Below are positions 24,585 to 37,032 of a stretch of DNA of 64,000 nt, piece after piece. This DNA is from Rhopalosiphum padi (taxonomy: Eukaryota > Arthropoda > Insecta > Hemiptera > Aphididae). Location of the stretch: contig NC_083599.1 of the NCBI RefSeq assembly GCF_020882245.1, positions 20,098,865 to 20,162,864 on the forward strand, in the 5' to 3' direction. The notes beneath the pieces are model-generated. The model saw only the letters and a program-made list of their open reading frames with translations. It was not told where the DNA came from and ran no database searches. Within the stretch, counting starts at the first letter, position 1. Every line of letters begins with the position of its first letter. The position numbers were made by a program, and so were the translations under genes.

Positions 24585-26658
24585 TTCAAATTATGGACAT
24601 AAGAGATAATATTATAATTATAGGGTTCTAAATTTGAAATATTGAAAAATATTTTTTCTTCTTTTAAACGTGTTTGGTTATAGTTAAATAGAAATAATAT
24701 ATTGATTATACACAGAAAATATTAATAGTAAATATGCAAAAATATGCACTATACATTTTTGATATTTTTTTCGTGGTGTCTAGTAAAAGATTTTTAGCTC
24801 ACTGAGGCACTAAGCAATAAATCAAATAGTAAAAAAAAAAAAAGTAAATACAACAACTTCCGAGCTCTAGAATTTATCACTTGTATTAACTGGATCCTTA
24901 TTGATTATTATTATTATTATTATTTATTATACATATTTTCTGTTTTACACAATAAACCAACTTTTAAAAGTTTCACTTGCAAGTTGACGTGATTATAAAC
25001 TTTAAGATATAATAATTTATATTTTATTTTTCATTGCAATGAAATATATTTTCAAGAACATAAACTTCATGAAATTTTAAAACCCTATTTATTATAAAGC
25101 AAATATTATATTCAACAAATGTACAAACGTTATATAATTATAACGAGTAGGAACATATGAAGCACACCCAAGCACCGCCCTAGTTGCCTATGTTTGTGTG
25201 GGATTATCAATTTATCATATACATTTTTACCAATTGCTTATTAACTTTTTTTTAATCATAAGCAAAACCAATATTTTTAACCATACCAATATATCAAAAC
25301 AATTATATTGCCATTTCTAGAGTCTGAAGATGGGTCGGAAAATATTGATTATGCGAAAATACCGCTAGACTAAATTTAATAAGTACGAATAAAACTATAT
25401 AGGCCGCAATTTACAGCGATCCTAGTGTAAAGTACGAAAAATGAAAAAATTATCACACTCAGTAACCTGGCACGGTTAACGGTAAAAACAAACAGCAGCA
25501 ACTGCAGTCAACTGTTGACGTATAGCGCAGTTCACAATCTCCCACACAACATAATGAATCGGTTACCTATACGTGCTATTTCCGACGTTGCCATTTCCGA
25601 CGACTGACGAAGTTAATTTTACCATCGGGCATCGGGTATTGACCTACGTGTTAAATGCTATCGCAACCAACACGATTTGGACAATTTGGAATAATAAATA
25701 AAAGAATTTAAATATTCACAGATTAGTAAGTACCAATAATATTTAGATATAATATAATGGTGTTCTTTGTACAACGTCAAAAACGCCTATAGGGCGATAT
25801 TTTCGAAAATAATTTAGATTATGTTAATAATTTATCCTTTAAAAATCATCATAACAAACACATATAATAATTTATTGCATGCAACACAATTTAGAATTTG
25901 TAAAGTAATATAAATTCGGTAAAGTTGCCGTGCTGTTTATAGTAATAGCCAATAGGTTTCGAGTATATCTCGTCATCGAGTTTCTGAAGTCGCTGTAATA
26001 GATTTTTCAGTTGGATTTATTTTTTTTATTTCTCTGATGTCTTATTGTGTTATATCAATATAATACCTATATAATGCTATACTAATTATATCAATATAAC
26101 ATTATATCTTATATAATGTTCTAAATATCATCTATCTTGAATATTTCACTAATTCATACTAAAGAAATAAGGGCAACAGAATATTAATTAATATTTTTAG
26201 AATATATGTTTATAATTTTATATTAATCAATATTTATTTATGCCGACAATATTTCTGAATTACTTTTAAAATATTATATTTTATTTAATCCATTTTAATA
26301 ATTGAATAATTAATTTTCATATTATTAAAGTATATTTCTAACAATGGAAGACAATATAATAACTCATACATATAATTATTAGTTGAATTAAATTTTTATT
26401 AAAAATTGTAACTATATAAGTGAATTTATTAAATAAACATTTTGGTTAGGTATTCTTAATCTATAATGCTACATAATTTTAATTAAACCAAAAAAAAATT
26501 GTTTTAAAATACATTGGACAATGCTATATAATGCTATACTAATTATACTAATTATTTTTATGAAATATAAATTTAGTAGTAATGAACTACCGTGTTGTTT
26601 GTTATAAATGGTTAAAAATTTAGAATAATAATTATTTATGGATCGTGGGATATTGTCC
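24585..26658. other. Intergenic DNA, small GC-rich patch at 25.4-25.7 kb
   Basis: Mostly AT-rich. 25430-25690 has more GC and CpG without a frame. This region lies just 3' of the histidine-rich exon. Confidence 0.4.
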
Positions 26659-26946
26659 TTATTCGTGGGTATGTCTCAAATGATGGCGAATGCGAGCGAG
26701 ACGATCTTCTTCAGGACTATAACCTACGTTTTTTGCAAATTGATGCTTATGATCAGCGTGATCTTCTTCCTTATGGATTGGGTGATCACAATCGACGTGT
26801 TTGTGGCCTCCGTGGTCACCTCCTTCATGATTAATGTTCATATCGTAGTCTTCATCATTTTCTTTAATGTTTTTTTCTCCTCGGTAATGAATGTGAACAC
26901 ACATACATTGTTGTATTATAACAAGTCCCAACAAACACAACATAAC
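26659..26946 (-). CDS. Histidine-rich, probably secreted small protein (terminal exon)
   Basis: An acceptor-like TTTTTCTTAG is followed directly by GTT ATG and 94 open codons to TAA. The N-terminus MLCLLGLVIIQQCMC is a plausible signal peptide (hydrophobic core LCLLGLVII). Next come VHIHYRGEKN, an acidic stretch (KENDEDYD), and a His/Asp/Glu-rich stretch with HGGHKH, CDHPIHKEEDH and ADHKHQF. It ends GYSPEEDRLARIRHHLRHTH plus Glu. About 15 of 94 residues are His. Because the acceptor sits just before the ATG, an upstream exon may be a 5' UTR or may add a few N-terminal residues; I did not find it. The composition suggests divalent-metal or calcium binding in the secretory pathway (inference). 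No family is recognised. The longer plus-strand frame at 26638-26970 is judged to be its antisense shadow. Confidence 0.55.
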   Translation of the reverse strand, partial: VMLCLLGLVIIQQCMCVHIHYRGEKNIKENDEDYDMNINHEGGDHGGHKHVDCDHPIHKEEDHADHKHQFAKNVGYSPEEDRLARIRHHLRHTHE

Positions 26947-26949
26947 CTA

Positions 26950-27484
26950 AGAAAAATTATAAAAATTTGATTCAATTATTTTAATATATAATATTGTATT
27001 TAGTAATGAAAATATTATTTTTTTAAGCATATTTAAATATTGATACTATATTGATTTGATGAATATGAACAACACTTATTAAATTGTTGTCTCATTTATA
27101 AAGATAATTAGGTGTTAATATTTAAGTGTTAATCAATACAATTGCATTTTATCAATCATTTGATTAAAACGTTATATAAAATTACTAATTTACTAAATTA
27201 AACAAGTAGGTACACTATTATTATTTTTTACAACTAAATAATAAAAAGTTAATTTTATTTTTATAAACTTCTGAAATGTGTACTTTCAAAAGCTAAATAG
27301 AAATAAAAGTAACATAATAACTTTAATTTCAGTTATTTTTTTTATAACTGAATAAAATCACAATTTTAGAACATTTTATAGAAATATAAATTTATATTTC
27401 ATTAAAATAATTAGTATAGCATGTATCCAATGTATTTTTAAATCTGTTTTTTTTGTTGTAATAACTAATATTATATTCTCTTAC
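26950..27484. other. AT-rich DNA upstream of the histidine-rich exon
   Basis: If the exon at 26659-26946 is real, this is its upstream intron. No first exon could be picked out. Confidence 0.4.
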
Positions 27485-27905
27485 CCTCAGTCACTGTTGA
27501 GCAAAATATTATCTAGATAATTATTTGAATTATTTTTTTTTTAATTATCCTAATAAAAAATTATTCGAATAATTTGAAAACATTATTTGAATAAAAAATG
27601 TATTGAATAAAAATGTATTTAAATAATTTTTAAACATAATGCTAATACAAAATATAAATATATTCGAATTCTTTACTTTTTAGTTTCTTCTTTGGGTAGT
27701 TTTATATTTGTTTCGTTTATAGTATTTTTCTATTTATTCCAAATAAAAGACGATTTAAGTACAAACGTGAACTTAAAACACAATCTCAACTATTTTTTTT
27801 TAATACGTAAATGTTTTAACTACCAAATTACTAACCATATTATGTTAACTAAGATAAAATTACTGAAAATTAGTCGAATAATTTTTTATTCAAATAATCA
27901 TAATT
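27485..27905. repeat. Foldback-like copy related to the 2581-3679 hAT element
   Basis: The right part (about 27655-27905) matches 2640-2925 inverted: ATATTTGTTTCGT, AATAAAAGA-GATTTA, TTTTTAATACGTA-AATGTTTTAA and AACTAAGATAAAATTACTGA are in order. The left part (27490-27650) matches the same family end in direct orientation (GATAATTATTTGAATTATT, ATTATTCGAATAATTT). Two opposed copies of one end have thus been joined. The open frame at 27692-27907 is this repeat. Confidence 0.55.
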
Positions 27906-29983
27906 GATAATTATTAAACATAGGTAACACATCTAAGAATAATTATCAGAAAAAATAACAAAAAGGCATCGATAGAATTCTTTCTATCATGTAACTATTT
28001 AGGTAATAGGTAAATTTTCAAGAGATCGTTAACTACTCTACATTTCTTTAAACATTATACTGATTTATCAGGTATAGTTATTATTTGGAGATAAATTATG
28101 CGTTTGAGTAAGATATCCTCTTTCCTATTAAAATCTAGAAATACCGAATTCAACATTTTGGTGCTCAACAATTTAGTATTTACAAGACATTCTTATAATT
28201 TGTAATAATTATTAAAAAAAATCTATGTATTTTCTATTTTAAATTTATAGGGTTTATAATACGAACAATTTAACTTAACTCAACTATAAAATTAATTAAT
28301 TGATTAGTAATTAATAATTGCAAATCATGGAAAATAGTTTACGTATTAATTCATAGAAATTCATTTAAAAGCTTAAAAAAAGTAAATCATTATGTAATTA
28401 GTTGAAAGCAATTTTATTTTATATTAACATGATAACTCATTAATTTTAAATATTGTTAATTTAAACTTAAATGTTAAAATAATTGAAAAGCTTTAATATA
28501 TATAATATGATGGGACATATTCTGTATTATTGTGTTACTAATGAAGTCTTCAAGAAAATAAATTTAAATAGAAAATATCGATAAATTGTTCAATTGCTAG
28601 GAAACAGAATATTAAAATATATAAAAAAGAATTGTTGACTGTTATTAATTTTAAGAACTAATAATTTTTAACTACTAGCTCATAAGTAATTTCGTATTAT
28701 GGAATAGAACTTACCGAAGATTTCATGATGTTGAATAGAAATTTATAACTGTGTAAAAAAGACTTGGAAATAATCAGTACCAATAGTGTTATTACAACTC
28801 TTTGTGAAAACTGTGAATAAAATGCTAGAATACCTCTATTTAAATACTCAGCGTTTGGAACGATAAAAAAATTATCTACTTAACTGTTGATTAAAAATCA
28901 GAGGTTGGACCTCAATATTTTTTGTAATTGGTTTTAATAAACTAATTTATGTTTTTTTATACCTAATCTCATCACACATACACATATATATGTATATATA
29001 TTATTATACCCATTATTATTATTTATTATTATTATTATTTGATATCATATTTATACGTGCCTAATACGATTTATTAAATAACGGCATAACGTTTTTCGGA
29101 AATCTATTTTATATAATTACGTAAATATAGAACTGTAGAGTAATATGTTGTTAAATTTCATTAAGCATTTTAGATTCTAAACGAAGTGATGGATGTATTG
29201 GCTTTAAATAATGTATGCGTATGTATAAAAAAATTAAAAATTACTCGATCTTCGATTTTGAGAGTAATAGTTTCTCGTAGCAATTTGGATCGAGTTAACA
29301 TTATTTATAATTAAACATACACAATATTTTGACTTTTTTTTTTTTTGTATTTATAGATATTGAAATTGATAGAATTTGTTGACTTATTTAAATTTTTTGT
29401 TTTTAATTATAACGTATATGATTTTTATTTGTTTGCATTTCAAAAAGTTTATTTAAAAATGGAGAAATATCACAAATCCAGACAACAATTTTTTTTTATA
29501 ATTGTTTTAAGCAAATCCGTCAAGACTATGAAAATATGTACTTTATGTCATAACAAAAATGCATTATATTTTTAGTTGTAATTACTAAAACTTAGAATTT
29601 AATACAATAAGGGTGCTTTTAAATTGTTCTTAAGAACTTGAAAATCACACTGCTGTATAATAGGTTTTGAGTATACTCTTTCGGCTCTTCATTGAGTATA
29701 AGTAAGTTGTTTGATGGACCTATTCAATTTTAATTTAATCATAAATTGATAATTATCGACATTCGTCAATTGCTCCGACTTTGGGATACTATTTGTATAA
29801 TATACATCTATTGCGCTGATATACAAAAAAAGTATACTAAAAAGGGGTGTAACACGATTGCGTCCGCTTTACTCTTTTACATGCGAAAAACGCAATATGA
29901 TTGCACTCTATTAATCAGCATGATTGAACCTGTTTTACCTTTTTACCTGCAAAAAACACATTACGATTGCACTCGAGTCTATA
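27906..29983. other. Intergenic DNA, no gene seen
   Basis: AT-rich with ATT microsatellite bits near 29005-29040. The frames at 29360-29575 and 29746-30015 are unsupported; the latter runs into a hAT element. Near 29860-29965 the words CGATTGC...CTTTTACATGC / CGATTGCAC...TTTTACCTGC repeat imperfectly. Confidence 0.5.
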
Positions 29984-29991
29984 ATATAGAT

Positions 29992-30281
29992 GAGGGGTTA
30001 CCAACTAATTTCTAAGGAGGTCTGTTTTGAAATTTTCTTTACTGGTCGCGGTCCCTAACAGTTTTAATAATTTACACACGTTAATAAATACAGGTTTTTT
30101 TAATTAGTATTTATATTGATTTATTTATGCACTTGTTCAATACAGATTAATTTAATTTTTTTATCGTAAAATAAATTTTATATGACACACTTTGTATTTA
30201 TTTATATTATAAAAATTTTAAAATCTCCGTGGATAACGGTCCGTAAAAAAATGTTTGCGGTCCGCTAGTTGGTGACCACTG
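29992..30281. mobile_element. Short hAT element, 290 bp, perfect 8-bp duplication
   Basis: The left end GAGGGGTTACCAACTAATT and right end CTAGTTGGTGACCACTG pair as hAT terminal repeats. ATATAGAT is duplicated at 29984-29991 and 30282-30289. The subterminal words GGTCGCGGTCC and GCGGTCCGC are typical of such ends. No coding content. Confidence 0.75.
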
Positions 30282-30289
30282 ATATAGAT

Positions 30290-33200
30290 AATGCCCTTAT
30301 TGACATATATGCTATAAACATTTATCATACTTTTTTTCATAAATGTATTTTCCCTATATGTATAGTTATAAAATAATTATTAATATTTTATATTACTAAA
30401 ATTGTATAACTATTATAGTTTATAAGTAAAATATGTCTATGAAAAAAATATATATGACAAATGTTTATAATGTCATCTATTGATCTATTAATAAAGTATA
30501 CTTTCAAACTGGGTATTAAATCTAGTTTTTTTCGCTTGTAACAAGGTAAAGCGGGCGCAATTATATTTCACCGCTAAAAGCTAAAAAGGTATACATCAAT
30601 TGTGTACCAATAAAAATTAAGTTAAAAAAAATAAAATACTAAAACTGTCTTTATTGATTTGATTTCTATAATGTTAATTTTTTTTTTTATGTAATTTATA
30701 ATTCATTACTACCGGAATTTATCGAGTTGTACGGTGGTCGCAACTTGTATTGTACTGAATGTCATTGAATTGTAATGCCTTGAATGTCAATTTTTACTTT
30801 TCTAAAAAAATATAATAAATAGGGAATCTAACACGTAAAATTAGATTCGTAGTTATCAAAATCGATCGGTGCAATTGAAGTATATCTTATTTCTATTCCA
30901 TAATTTTACTTTGTTTAACAGCGATTTTCGGCGCAATTGATATTTACCCATAATATATTATTATTTACGAATAACTCGAATAAGAAAAACGATTTATAGC
31001 GAAGATGGTGTGATGACGTGTCATCTATTACTGACATTACTTATTACTTATTATACATGGTATTATTATTTTTCTAATGACATTTTCTAATTTATTTTAT
31101 ATACAATTATGATAGTAGATATAGGTAGCATTTGAAAACTTGATCATACATAAAAAATGCCAAAATAGACTATAGGTAGAATTTTTAACAAAGTTTTTCG
31201 TTTTTGAGTTATACCTAAAAAAAGCAAAATTTATCTAAATGTCTAGTTATACGAAATAAATGTCTTGTTTTTTCAAGTAATTATGAAAAATATTGGGAAT
31301 TTTTTACTTTTAATATTTTATTTTATTGTACTTTATTCAAAAACGAAAGTATCTCCTGGCACAACCCATGTCATGCTATTAATATTCTATAGAGAATATA
31401 GAATCTATATACCGATCTGAGGATTTCGTTTTGTTCGGTCCGTGCGTCTATGTAATTTACATTTATTATTTATTTTTTTTACCTAGTATAACAACTGAGC
31501 ACAATGAGCACATCCATAACACGCCACACGCTTAATAATAACAACCATATTATTATATCACGTAGTCGAGCGTCTCTCTCTCTCTCATTCACTTACTCTC
31601 TCTCACTCTCTATCTCACTCCCTCTCTCATACTCTCTCTCTTTCTCTCTATAGTCTCTCACTGCTTTCGACAATGTTTAAAAACAAGTTTTCTGGCGGTT
31701 ACCGTTGAAATTCTTTAACCTGTTGTGCTGCATTACCTACAAATATTACTTATATAGTTATATATTCCGTCGCTTTAGAAGGTCAACCGGTCGCTCATGG
31801 ATCGCTGAACCATCCACAATAATATTACTGTTCGTAAAACGTAAAAGGTAACTATAATATTACGCGCTATAGAGTTTATAGGGTATAACGTAATATTATA
31901 CGATTTATACAGTTTCGGGCCAACAGACATTCCATTTTAAAATTTCACGTCATACCATCAAATAATTCTGATCAATCGTTACTTAAATTCATTTTTTTTT
32001 TCATTAAAAGAATATAATTTCAATTTATAAGTACCTATTATTTAAATATTTTGGTTTATCTACGTTCTATAAGCAAAGCTTGTGTTGAAGGTGTATAGTT
32101 ATTTTCTTAGAATCTACACATTACATTATAAATTTATAATGGAGAAATATTCAAATATAGACAATATATAAATAATGACAAAATACAGAGTAATTTCTAT
32201 AAAGTTTACAATTTAGATAAAAAAAAAACTTGATGAAGATTTATTTATATTGATATTATTATTTACTTTATAATATTTCTTGAAATAAAAAATAGGAATT
32301 TAAATTTATAGGAATGTAGGTGCCTAAAATAGTTAAACTGAAGTAGATTAGTAACCACTTGTCACTTTTTAAATTGTATATTCTTCTTCAGAATATGATT
32401 TGGAGTATTTCAATGTATGTGTCATTAATTATTTTTTCTAGACTGATATAGAATATAATAATATTATGTAAAAAAAAAATATTTTCAAAAGCGTTAATAG
32501 TTTTTGAATTGATGAGTGTCATACATTAAATGGATTATCATTCATCAGTATGTAAATTAATATAGTTAATTTATTTATTATGTTTATCTTAATATTATTA
32601 ATTGACCTCTGAAACATTTACTTGTTGCTACAGCCTAAAAAATCTTAAGGTATTTTATATAATTATAATGTATATTATTTTCTGTTTTAGTTTCATAAAA
32701 CGAAATACATGAGTACTTATAATATATTAATATATTGTTTAAGTTGCTTATTTTGTTGTTCACGCAGTTGCGTCACGGCGTTGTGCGTTTTTAACGGTAT
32801 AATATTATGTAGGTACCTATATAGTGTAGGTATATATGTATATAATTATGTACTATATACCTGATGACTATAGCCACAAAGAGCGTCTGACAATGAATCG
32901 ATGTGTTGTTTTCAACTGCAGTTGTGTACTACATTCTTCTTTATACGACGTCTGAGTAATCGAGGTCGACTGCGGTTTGAGTACCTATAGGTATTATTTG
33001 CTTCGTATACATGCATTTTGTACGATAACACTGCAGTGGATCCCCTTTATTAACTTGACATCGTTTTTAATTTATTTGGAAATAAGTGAATAGATTTAAT
33101 AAGAGGGCATTTTCATATTATAACGTCTACATAATATTATATTATTCAGTAATTTAACATTACTGTGATTGAACATGTGAACATATTATCGATTAATTTA

Positions 33201-34671
33201 AGGAACCTACTTAAAAATATTTTTCTTCAAAATCTAATCGCATAAAAATATGTGTAATTGGTTCAAAATCTTTAAAAACAGTTAAAAACAAATCACTCCG
33301 AAACCATTAAAAATACAGAAAAAATATAATAAAAATATATAATGTCAAAAATGATTTATGTGTCAGTATCATATTCTTATATAACATTTGTGTATAATAT
33401 ATAAGTCTTAACTATTAAAATTTAAAACGTTATAAATCATAAACTACAAAAAAATTCTCAAATTTTCGCGTTTTATCAACAATTAAATAAACAGTCAAAT
33501 AAAGTGTTTTTTTTAATAATATAAAATACTAAAATCGTTCATAAAAATTAATGTAACTTTTAAACTTTTTTCCAGTAAAAAACTTAAAAAAATCTTTCAC
33601 TAAAAAATAATAAACTTGTTTTTGTAATAGTGATAAAAATGTTGAAAATTTGAACTTTTAAACGCTTATAGAAAAAATAAAAATTGTACCTAACTGTATT
33701 TTTAACATTTTTTTAACTGTGCCAAAAAAAACTTATGAGCAGCATATTTTTATGTAACATTTTTTTTATTATACAACGTGTAAGTACATATGTATAACTA
33801 AACCAATGGCGTATATAGGGGAGAGGATATGGGCTTATTTTTGGTACGGCACACGTTGCACACTTTGCGAATCTGCCTCGAAAATTAATATAATAATATA
33901 ATAACTCCTCGAAATTAATTTAAAACACATCGTTTTGAAACCAATGTACATCTCCAGTCAGAATCTAAAACAAATAAGAAAATAATTTCTTGAAATAATT
34001 TCAAAATATCATGACACGATTCACTATCAATAGCAATCATTAATGAATAATATAATCTATTTATCCAATATTATGTCCGTCTTGTACAAATGCATCATTA
34101 CTTGTTAAACACATTTTGAGAAACAAGTATAAGAAATTCAAAATATGATGGTTCACCATGTAGGCAATAAGCATAACTATATAAACAAGTATTATATTTT
34201 CTTTTATAAACATATCTTACATATGCTTACGATTTCAAGAATCTACAATAATATATTAAACATTAAGTACATATTATAACAGTTTTTGACTGAGTTGGAT
34301 AAAATACGGCATACGCAGATATCCTTAGTATAAAGTACAAAGTTTGTGTATCTGTGATTATCTGCAGGTGTAGTCCGTGCGATGTTCAAAATATTTAATA
34401 TTGGTATATTTACTATACATATATATATGAACATTGCAGTAAAGAATGCTCCGATGCGAAAAAACTGCAACAAAACAATATTCAGTTATATTTTTTTACA
34501 TAATACACGGATATAAGATATGTGTGTGTAAGTGTATCTATTATGCACCTATGAAAGCACGTTACAATTTAAAATACAATATTAATATATTGGTACGTAG
34601 CAGTTTAGAAGTGGTACGAGAGTGACTTAAAATCCAATAACCCTCATAAATAAGTACCTATTGTAACTTAT
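30290..34671. other. Intergenic DNA 3' of the carrier gene, no gene seen
   Basis: AT-rich; contains the CT microsatellite at 31571-31662 and a low-GC repeat-like tract at about 33280-33780. A GC-richer stretch at 32760-33060 has no supported frame. The frame at 34243-34473 is unconvincing. Confidence 0.5.
31571..31662 (+). repeat. CT-rich microsatellite, imperfect
   Basis: A run of CTCTCT blocks is interrupted by AT, AC and TAT over about 90 bp. On the minus strand it is a GA-rich tract, which in insects can act in promoters (GAGA-type), but no gene start is near. Confidence 0.85.
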
Positions 34672-34790
34672 AAGAGGACGTGGCATCCGCATGTGTTGTA
34701 TCCGTCTTACACACGTACGATATAGTAAATTTTTGTTCACCAGTTTCAATAGTGTGCTTTTAGTTTTGATATTAGAGTGAATTAACCTAT
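34672..34790 (+). repeat. Dispersed repeat, copy 2 (AAGAGGACGT family)
   Basis: This is the second copy of the block at 7519-7636, with the order AAGAGGACGTGGCATCCGCA, GTCTTACACACGTACG, AGAGTGAATTAACCTAT preserved. Both copies have the same orientation. Confidence 0.45.
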
Positions 34791-35404
34791 TGTTATCTAT
34801 TATTTGTAAAAATTAATATGTGCTACGAATATTCTATTACATCTAAAAGTTTAACCTTTAGGTAAAGATTTAAGATGATGACGTGTGTGAATTTTCGTGA
34901 TTTTGCTGAACTTTGTGAAAATAAAAATTTTAATATTTTTTTTCCCCCAATATTATTAATGTATTGGGAATTGCCTTAGATTCCTTGGCGGCTTGGCCTA
35001 TATACAAACCAGATCCAATTTACTACTAGTTATACCTATTTCCCTGAAGCTTAAAATTAGAGAATTTTTACTGCTTGAAAATTTAATGAAACACAAAAAC
35101 ATATTATTGTATATAACCTACTGCTCTGCTCAGAATCTATGGTATGAATGGCATATTTATTTATTTATTTATTTTGTCTTTTACGTGCTGAAATCAAAAT
35201 GTACATCAATTGGACAGATTTATATCATAAAACGATCGTGTGGTTAATACATTATAAAATATGTATGTATAAGCACTTCTTACCAATGTATCGATTCGAA
35301 TTAATGACGAACGTGTAATAATGTTCGCAGAAGCGTGAAAGTGCGTGCGGTGGATGTGGTACCACCACTTCTACCCCGTCTGAAATGTATTATTATTATT
35401 GATA

Positions 35405-35410
35405 TTTATT
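35405..35410 (-). terminator. Poly(A) signal for the mitochondrial carrier gene
   Basis: The minus strand reads AATAAA about 65 nt after the TGA stop of the carrier's last exon. This is the right sequence and distance for a short 3' UTR. In such AT-rich DNA the hexamer also occurs by chance, so support comes from position. Confidence 0.5.
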
Positions 35411-35473
35411 ATATAGTGTGGCGATGTATTATAATATATCTATATAGGTACATACATGGAAATGTAATATGCT

Positions 35474-35670
35474 TCACGACATCCGCACGCCGAACGACTT
35501 GCACAACTCTTCGTAGATCACGTAGCCAATGGAAGTGGTGGGTAACATTTTCACGATACTGCCACCGATGCCTCTGTAAAGCAGTAGACCGCTGCATAGG
35601 AAGTTTGCTGAAAACGGCCGTCGCAGGCTACATTTTTCCGACACCTTTTTCATCGTTCCGCTCGAGTGTC
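35474..35670 (-). CDS. Mitochondrial carrier (SLC25, SCaMC-like), last exon with stop
   Basis: The last exon begins after acceptor TGTGTGTGTGCAG and enters in phase 1, so the split codon G|GA matches exon B. It encodes a positively charged loop (MKKVSEKCSLRRPFSANFLC), then LLLYRGIGGSIVKMLPTTSI and GYVIYEELCKSFGVRMS, ending in TGA. The LYRG-(x)-VKMLP-(x)-SIGYVIYE pattern and the short tail ending near L/F-G-V match the C-terminus of SCaMC-type carriers (family pattern: LYRG..P.FMKV.P.VSISYVVYE...LGV). The loop before LYRG is more diverged than usual. The three exons total 762 bp including the stop (253 residues), with no internal stop or frameshift once spliced. The overlapping plus-strand open frame at 35335-35721 is its antisense shadow. 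Confidence 0.88.
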
Positions 35671-36108
35671 CTGCACACACACACGACGATAATAATAATA
35701 ATTTACAATACGGTTTATTGATTGGTTTTATTTATTTCCAGGGAAATTATGTTTCACGAACATGACGTCGTGTCAGCGCGTGTGGGCCATTGACATGGAC
35801 AATAACGAATTAAATCCTATAGTGGCCCAGGCACACGATATATAATATTGACGGTTGTGGGTCCCCCTGTGGAATGAAAAACAGTTCTTTTGTGAACTTA
35901 TCCCTGTTTGAATGTTATAATAAATTATAATATTAATCGTATAATTTTATAATTACTGACTGTAAAGAAATAATATATATTATGTAAAGTTAATCGATAA
36001 TATTATTTTTATTATACTTAAAATGTACGTTAAATTTTAAAACTTTATCTTTTTTAAATACTTAATATAATTTAATAGTTTAATACATTATTATTAATTT
36101 TAGTAATA

Positions 36109-37032
36109 CAGTCAACTCGCGACATAACGAAACTCGATATAACGATAATCTCTAATATAACGCAAGAAACCTGTCGTCCCCTTAAAAATCTCACGATATA
36201 ACAAAAAAATAAATGTATGTCCCCTTGATTTTTTGGCCAAAACTCACACAATTTTACAAATTTTTAATTTTTATTAATTTAAGATACACGACTGCTAGTG
36301 TATATAATGACTATGAGTCTATGCATTATGTCCATTATGATAAACATAAATTAAAAATAAATAACTATTGTTATTACGAAGTTGTTTTTGGTGGTTATCA
36401 CACGATAAAATAAAATTCATGTCGATAAATAATAACTCCATATTGTCGTCAATTATTCACAGAAATATGATGACATCGATGAAAGTGTAATGTGTATTGT
36501 AACATTTTAAATTTGGACAAAACTATTGATCGGGCTAGGGCAAACAGCTACACACAAAAAAAAACTGATTTAAAAAAAAAATAAATAATATGTATATACG
36601 TAATACACAATAAATATGTACTTATTATTAATAAAGACAATAAAGTATACCTGTATTAATTTTTACTATACCTACTATTTATTTAACTATTTATGTATAT
36701 ATAAATATATATTTGTATATATATATATGTATATATATTTGTATATATATATATGTATATATATTTTATATATATATATATATGTTTATACGTTTATATA
36801 TATATTATATGAATCTATGTAAATATGCATTGCATTATTAAATTAAAACTAATATATATTTGTAATGCATTGATTTAAATTTTGAATTTTCTTTTAAATC
36901 TTGTTAAAATGAATTATGTTGGCTTACGCTCTTGATACAACGAGTTTCAATGAATAATATAATACAATAAACTTTCGATGAACCAAATTTTTTCCTAGGT
37001 TCCTTGAAATTCGTTATACTGTGAGTTGATTT
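36109..37032. mobile_element. Pogo/Tc1-like non-autonomous element, about 0.9 kb
   Basis: The left end CAGTCAACTCGCGACATAAC and right end GTTATACTGTGAGTTGATTT are inverse of each other with mismatches and flanked by TA. Left subterminal words CGATATAACGA and CACGATATAAC resemble pogo/Tigger ends. No transposase frame. A TA/TG minisatellite lies inside. Confidence 0.6.
36698..36812 (+). repeat. AT-rich minisatellite (TATATATG / TATTTGTA units)
   Basis: Units of about 26-28 bp built from TATATATATG and TATATATTTG repeat three to four times. The long Y/I-rich frame across it (36616-36822) is an artefact of the repeat. Confidence 0.85.

Noticed and set aside
26638..26970. 110-codon plus-strand frame
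   Set aside because: It is the antisense of the histidine-rich exon. Its V/F/I/M-rich content mirrors the acidic and His codons, and it has no splice context.
35335..35721. 128-codon plus-strand frame and two minus-strand frames at 35409-35597
   Set aside because: They overlap the carrier's last exon in other frames; only the frame ending GYVIYEELCKSFGVRMS has family similarity and matching splice phase.
36616..36822. 68-codon plus-strand frame rich in Tyr and Ile
   Set aside because: A direct translation of the TA/TG minisatellite.
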